From Stenotrophomonas maltophilia (GTDB lineage: Bacteria; Pseudomonadota; Gammaproteobacteria; Xanthomonadales; Xanthomonadaceae): DNA of 64,000 nucleotides. A model generated the notes under the pieces. It saw only the letters and a list, made by a program, of their open reading frames with translations, was not told the DNA's origin and ran no database searches. The translations under genes were made by a program, and so were the position numbers. The stretch lies in the NCBI RefSeq assembly GCF_002138415.1, contig NZ_CP015612.1, positions 3,884,001-3,948,000 of the forward strand, given 5' to 3'. How positions within the stretch are numbered: the stretch's first letter is position 1; each line of letters opens with the position of its first letter. This document shows positions 60,640 through 64,000 of this stretch, in pieces.

Positions 60640-61683
60640 ATGCGCCCCGACCTGCAATTGGCCATGATCGGCTACGGCCTCGCCGGCCGCGTCTTCCATG
60701 CGCCGCTGATCCAGCACACGCCCGGCCTGGTGCTGCACAGCATCGTCAGTTCGCAACGCGACAGCCTGCTGCGTGCGTTCAGCGACGTGCACGTGCGTGC
60801 CACGCCGCAGGAGGTGTTCGACGATCCAGCAGTGGATGCGGTGGTGATCGCCACACCGAACGAACAGCATGCGCCGCTGGCAGTCGCCGCACTGGCCGCT
60901 GGCAAACACGTGCTGGTCGACAAGCCGTTCGCGTTGGATGTGGCTGAAGCGGAAACGGTGCTGGCGGCCGCGCGCGACGCCGGACGCATCGCTACGGTAT
61001 TCCAGAACCGGCGCTTCGATGCGGATTTCCTCACCCTGCAGGCACTGCTGGCCGAAGGCACGCTCGGCGACGTGGCCGAATGCCACGCACACTTCGACCG
61101 TTACCGGCCACAGGTGCGTGAGCGCTGGCGTGAGCAGGACGGCCCGGGCAGTGGCCTGTGGTACGACCTCGGCCCGCACCTGCTGGACCAGATGCTGGTG
61201 CTGTTCGGCTGGCCCGAGGCGATCGATGCCGATCTGGCCGTGCAGCGCGAAGGCGGCAGCGGCATCGATTACTTCCACGCGGTACTGCACTACCCGCGGC
61301 ATCGCGCAATCATCCATTCCGGTTCGCTGGTCGCAGCGCAGACGCCACGCTTCAGCGTGCATGGCAGCAAGGCCAGCTGGATCAAGCACGGCCTGGACGT
61401 GCAGGAGGCGCAGCTGCGCCGCGGTGTGGCTCCCGGTGCGCCGGGCTGGGGTATCGACCCGCGGCATGGTGAGCTGGTGCGCTGCGATGCCGAAGACAAC
61501 GTGCAGCGCACGACGGTCGACAATCTGCCCGGCGACTACCGGCGGCTGTATGCACGGTTCGCGGCGGCGATGCATGGCGATGGCGAGGCGACGGTCAGTG
61601 CGGCGCAGGCGCTGCAGCTGATGCGGTTGCTGCAGGCCGGCATGGACAGCGCGCGCGAGGGGCGGCGGGTGCAGTTGGGATGA
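60640..61683 (+). CDS. Gfo/Idh/MocA-family oxidoreductase
   Basis: A 347-residue NAD(P)-dependent dehydrogenase, probably of a sugar or inositol-like compound. Rossmann domain with GYGLAGRVFHAPLI at the N terminus, VVIATPNEQHAPLAVAALAAGKHVLVDKPF (containing the EKP-equivalent DKP), and a C-terminal substrate domain (FQNRRFDADFLTLQALL, SGLWYDLGPHLLDQML with the conserved Asp-x-x-x-His). The branch resembles E. coli YdgJ. Divergent from the BON gene. Confidence 0.9.
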   Translation: MRPDLQLAMIGYGLAGRVFHAPLIQHTPGLVLHSIVSSQRDSLLRAFSDVHVRATPQEVFDDPAVDAVVIATPNEQHAPLAVAALAAGKHVLVDKPFALDVAEAETVLAAARDAGRIATVFQNRRFDADFLTLQALLAEGTLGDVAECHAHFDRYRPQVRERWREQDGPGSGLWYDLGPHLLDQMLVLFGWPEAIDADLAVQREGGSGIDYFHAVLHYPRHRAIIHSGSLVAAQTPRFSVHGSKASWIKHGLDVQEAQLRRGVAPGAPGWGIDPRHGELVRCDAEDNVQRTTVDNLPGDYRRLYARFAAAMHGDGEATVSAAQALQLMRLLQAGMDSAREGRRVQLG

Positions 61684-61686
61684 CCG

Positions 61687-61821
61687 GCAGGGCTGCGCCC
61701 TGCACCTGCCGAATCCACGGCAACGTCAACGTCAAAAGCAAGCTCTCCGTGAGATGGCGGGGTGAGTCCGCCTTCGACAGATTCCCGCGCCCGACGGTAG
61801 GTGTCGATCTTGGTCGACACA
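61687..61821 (+). repeat. Long palindromic element, unit C (stem deleted)
   Basis: Same order as units A and B at 14.6-15.3 kb: 17-base dyad GCAGGGC-tgc-GCCCTGC (61687-61703), a spacer with CAACGTCAACGTC, then CTCCGTGAGATGGCGGGGTG, then directly CCTTCGACAGATTCCCGCG and a SMAG palindrome (61802-61821). The long stem and its loop are absent; GTGAGTCCG is what remains at the join. Confidence 0.75.
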
Positions 61822-61890
61822 TCCACGCCATGCGTGGATGACGTGGCAACGACCGGAGAAGGCTTTTGTAGCGTCGAGCCATGCTCGACT
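61822..61890. repeat. Two further SMAG/REP palindromes
   Basis: ATCCACGC-cat-GCGTGGAT (61822-61840) and GTAGCGTCGAG-ccatg-CTCGAC (61869-61890). Confidence 0.7.
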
Positions 61891-61901
61891 GCTTTTGTGA
61901 G

Positions 61902-61987
61902 GTCAGAGCCTTTTCCTTCGGAAAAGGATCCGACCCCGATCTGCCTGGGGTCAGATCCCTCGGCAACGCCGAAGGGCTCTGACCCCA
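61902..61987. repeat. GGGGTCAGA palindromes (second repeat family), copies 3 and 4
   Basis: GGTCAGAGCCTTTTCC-ttc-GGAAAAGGATCCGACC (61902-61936) and GGGGTCAGATCCCTCGGC-aac-GCCGAAGGGCTCTGACCCC (61948-61987) in the convergent gap between the Gfo/Idh/MocA and gnd genes. Confidence 0.8.
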
Positions 61988-61996
61988 TCGCGATGC

Positions 61997-62902
61997 TTAC
62001 GACTTCTTGATGGCGTGGCCGCCGAACTCGTTGCGCATCGCCGACAGCAGGCGGTCGGTGAACGAATTCGATTCACGCGAACGCAGGCGTTCCAGCAGCG
62101 ACAGCGTGATCACCGGCGCCGGCACGTCCAGCGCGATGGCTTCGGCGACGGTCCAGCGGCCTTCGCCGGAGTCCTCCACGTACGGCGCGATGCCATCCAG
62201 CGACGGATTGCGCTTGAGGGCTTCGGTGCTCAGGTCCAGCAGCCACGAACGCACCACGCTGCCGTGGCGCCAGACTTCGGCAACCTGGGCCAGGTCCAGT
62301 TCCATCTCCTGCTTGCGCTCCATCAGCGCGAAGCCTTCGGCGTAGGCCTGCATCATTCCGTACTCGATGCCGTTGTGGACCATCTTGGTGAAATGGCCGG
62401 CGCCGGACGGACCTACACGTGCCCAGCCGCGATCCTCGGCCGGGGCCAGCGTGCGCAGCAGCGGTGCGATCTGCTCCACCACCGAGGCTTCGCCACCGAC
62501 CATCAGGCTGTAGCCTTCCTGCAGGCCCCACACGCCACCGCTGGTGCCGCAGTCAACGTAGCCCAGGTCATCCTCGGCCAGTGCTTTCGCACGACGGATC
62601 GTGTCCTGGTAGTTGGAGTTGCCGCCGTCGATGACGATGTCACCCTCGGCCAGGTGCGGGGTCAGCTGGCCCAGCGTCTGGTCGACGGTTTCGCCGGCCG
62701 GCACCATCAGCCACACCACGCGCGGTACCGGCAGCGCAGCCACGGCAGCGGCCAGCGAATCAACCACTTCCAGGCCGGCCTCGGCGGCGCGCTGGCGGGC
62801 GCCCTCGCCCGGGTCGTAGCCAACCACGCGGTGGCCGCCGCGGTGCAGGCGCTGGGCCATGTTGGCGCCCATGCGGCCGAGGCCGATCATTGCAATATCC
62901 AT
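61997..62902 (-). CDS. gnd: 6-phosphogluconate dehydrogenase, decarboxylating, short form
   Basis: Oxidises and decarboxylates 6-phosphogluconate to ribulose-5-phosphate. 301 residues, the short (GndA/YqeC-type) form instead of the 470-residue enzyme. N-terminal Rossmann motif MIGLGRMGANMAQRLHRGGH, IVIDGGNSNYQDTIRRA, the substrate segment CGTSGGVWGLQEGYSLMVGG, and the catalytic lysine in GAGHFTKMVHNGIEYGMMQA. The C-terminal helices (GRWTVAEAIALDVPAPVITLSL in parts) complete the domain. Starts 10 bases after the stop of the upstream gene at the right edge. Confidence 0.93.
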   Translation of the reverse strand: MDIAMIGLGRMGANMAQRLHRGGHRVVGYDPGEGARQRAAEAGLEVVDSLAAAVAALPVPRVVWLMVPAGETVDQTLGQLTPHLAEGDIVIDGGNSNYQDTIRRAKALAEDDLGYVDCGTSGGVWGLQEGYSLMVGGEASVVEQIAPLLRTLAPAEDRGWARVGPSGAGHFTKMVHNGIEYGMMQAYAEGFALMERKQEMELDLAQVAEVWRHGSVVRSWLLDLSTEALKRNPSLDGIAPYVEDSGEGRWTVAEAIALDVPAPVITLSLLERLRSRESNSFTDRLLSAMRNEFGGHAIKKS

Positions 62903-62912
62903 TGTTTCACCT

Positions 62913-64000
62913 TCAGTTGGGGTCTAGGGTCAGGCTGCCTGGCCTGCCGGTAGCCGCGCAGTGGCGCAGCTGCGCCTCGCGCCAACGCCGGTAGAGCGTG
63001 GTATGCAGATTGTGCACCGCCAGGTCGATCGAAAACGGCGTTCGTGGGTTGCGATCAAGCAGGCGGGCGACGTGGTAGCCGATGGGACGTATACCGCGCG
63101 GGTGCACATAGATCACGAACTGCTGGTAGAACGGATCGTCCAGCAGCTGGTCCATGCGTGCCAGTGTGGCGTGGTAGCGCGGTTCCAGCCGTGCACGAAG
63201 GTCCGCATCGCGCTCGAACAGCAGGCGCTCGAAGTAGCGCTGGCCGATGCGCGGGATGTCCTGCGCGAGTTTCCATAGTTCGACATTGCGCTGGTCGTAC
63301 CAGGCCAGCCCACCGTGCATCGCCAATGCCTGGGCGGCGCCCTCGCCCACATCGACCACCACGAAGTTCTCGGCCTGGTTGCTCAGGTCGTCCAGCATGC
63401 CCTTGTCGTACACATGTTCGATGAAACCAGGCACGCCGACGAACGCCTGCCGCCCCATCGCCGAAGTGCGCACCGCCTTGCCATCGGCGAAGAAGTCGCC
63501 GGCATGTGCGCCGAGCAGGATGCTGTCGGTATCGTGCAGGGCGAGGAAGGTGCCGATCGACAGTTCATCCGCAGCGAACTCCGTATCGAACGCGGCATCA
63601 CCATACAGCTCTCGTTGCGTGGCCAGCTGCGCGACCTGACGGCCGACCCCGCATTCGGCACGCACGGCACCGCTGTAGAACGCCTGCAGCGCCTGACTGT
63701 TGCCTGCGCTGGGCACGAAGCCACGACCGAAACTGCGCGTGCGCTGCCAGCCCTGCGCGAGCGGCCCCTGCAGACCGAAGCCGATCCAACCCAGCTGCGG
63801 GCCGGAGAAGCGGAAGGTGGGGTTGGCCTGCAATGCCGAGGCTGCACGTTGCGTGGCTGCGCCCAACCGGAAGGCATAGGCACAGACCGTCGCAGAGTCA
63901 TCCATCAGCTCCTGCAGCACCGCCTGACGGGCCGCCAAGGGCATTCCGGCCGGCCACTGCACGCGCAGATCGCCCGCCGCCTGTGCTTCAGCCAGCGACG
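62913..64000 (-). CDS. Unrecognised protein, cut by the right edge
   Basis: At least 362 residues; the reading frame is open to the end of the window, so the true start is outside it (a GTG at 63960-63962 is only an internal candidate). I do not recognise the family. Visible are QPTF-like stretches such as FRFSGPQLGWIGFGLQ, AFYSGAVRAECGVGRQ, IGTFLALHDTDSILLGAHAG, GVPGFIEHVYDKGMLDDLSN, and a C-terminal half rich in Arg/Tyr/His (RPIGYHVARLLDRNPRTPFS). No membrane helix in the visible part. It precedes gnd by 10 bases and is probably co-transcribed with it. Confidence 0.7.
   Translation of the reverse strand, partial: SLAEAQAAGDLRVQWPAGMPLAARQAVLQELMDDSATVCAYAFRLGAATQRAASALQANPTFRFSGPQLGWIGFGLQGPLAQGWQRTRSFGRGFVPSAGNSQALQAFYSGAVRAECGVGRQVAQLATQRELYGDAAFDTEFAADELSIGTFLALHDTDSILLGAHAGDFFADGKAVRTSAMGRQAFVGVPGFIEHVYDKGMLDDLSNQAENFVVVDVGEGAAQALAMHGGLAWYDQRNVELWKLAQDIPRIGQRYFERLLFERDADLRARLEPRYHATLARMDQLLDDPFYQQFVIYVHPRGIRPIGYHVARLLDRNPRTPFSIDLAVHNLHTTLYRRWREAQLRHCAATGRPGSLTLDPN

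Overview
The window is high-GC DNA from a gammaproteobacterium of the Lysobacteraceae (Xanthomonadaceae), most probably Stenotrophomonas of the S. maltophilia group. Three things point there. Short palindromes beginning GTAG (the SMAG/REP family of Stenotrophomonas) sit in many of the intergenic gaps. There are several large TonB-dependent receptors. A GlcNAc-utilisation locus has the Xanthomonas/Stenotrophomonas arrangement. I saw no tRNA, rRNA, CRISPR array or prophage. Almost everything is core-genome-like, apart from one 1.2 kb IS110-family insertion, a higBA toxin-antitoxin pair, an orphan immunity gene and several palindromic repeat families.

Regions. 1-2.1 kb: formaldehyde detoxification operon on the minus strand (frmR, adhC/frmA, a YqcC-like gene, fghA, which runs off the left edge). 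2.2-11.6 kb: an Imm70-type immunity gene, a LysR/old-yellow-enzyme pair, two tandem paralogous membrane-anchored proteins, a glyoxalase-fold protein, a DAPG-hydrolase (PhlG-like) gene divergent from a TetR regulator, a LysR/alcohol dehydrogenase pair and an NnrS protein. 11.6-22.6 kb: gshA, a VIT1 transporter coupled to an AraC regulator, an unusual 0.6 kb double-palindrome element, an MBL hydrolase, engB, cytochrome c4, two DsbA-like proteins, an EEP nuclease-fold protein, an rhtA-like exporter divergent from an Lrp regulator, and an M23 peptidase. 22.6-28.6 kb: two convergent TonB receptors (one siderophore type) and a lone ExbD. 28.8-35 kb: slt lytic transglycosylase, cca, SseB-like protein, higBA and an S41-like protein. 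35.1-36.4 kb: an IS110-family element that split a SMAG palindrome. 36.5-39.5 kb: a large autotransporter.

39.8-52.2 kb is a coherent chitin/GlcNAc utilisation locus. On one side nagP, nagR, a SIS-type glucosamine-6-phosphate deaminase, nagA and nagX form an operon with overlapping stops and starts. Divergent from it are a glucokinase-family kinase, a TonB receptor and a secreted GH20 hexosaminidase. NagR-box-like dyads lie between the two arms. The inferred flow is secreted hexosaminidase, then TonB receptor, NagX/NagP, kinase, NagA and deaminase, ending in fructose-6-phosphate.

52.3-64 kb: a VanZ-like protein and a MidA-type methyltransferase (overlapping), pteridine reductase and folK convergent, an Anbu proteasome-like protease, a three-gene two-component operon, a BON-domain protein, a Gfo/Idh/MocA oxidoreductase, a short-form 6-phosphogluconate dehydrogenase, and an unrecognised protein cut by the right edge.

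The two most interesting signals are not ordinary genes. (1) The double palindromic element at 14663-15250 has long stems whose sequence differs between its two units while pairing is kept, and a third unit at 61.7 kb has lost exactly the stem. (2) The noncoding leader of the IS110-family element folds like a two-loop bridge RNA and contains guides that match both its insertion target and its own ends.
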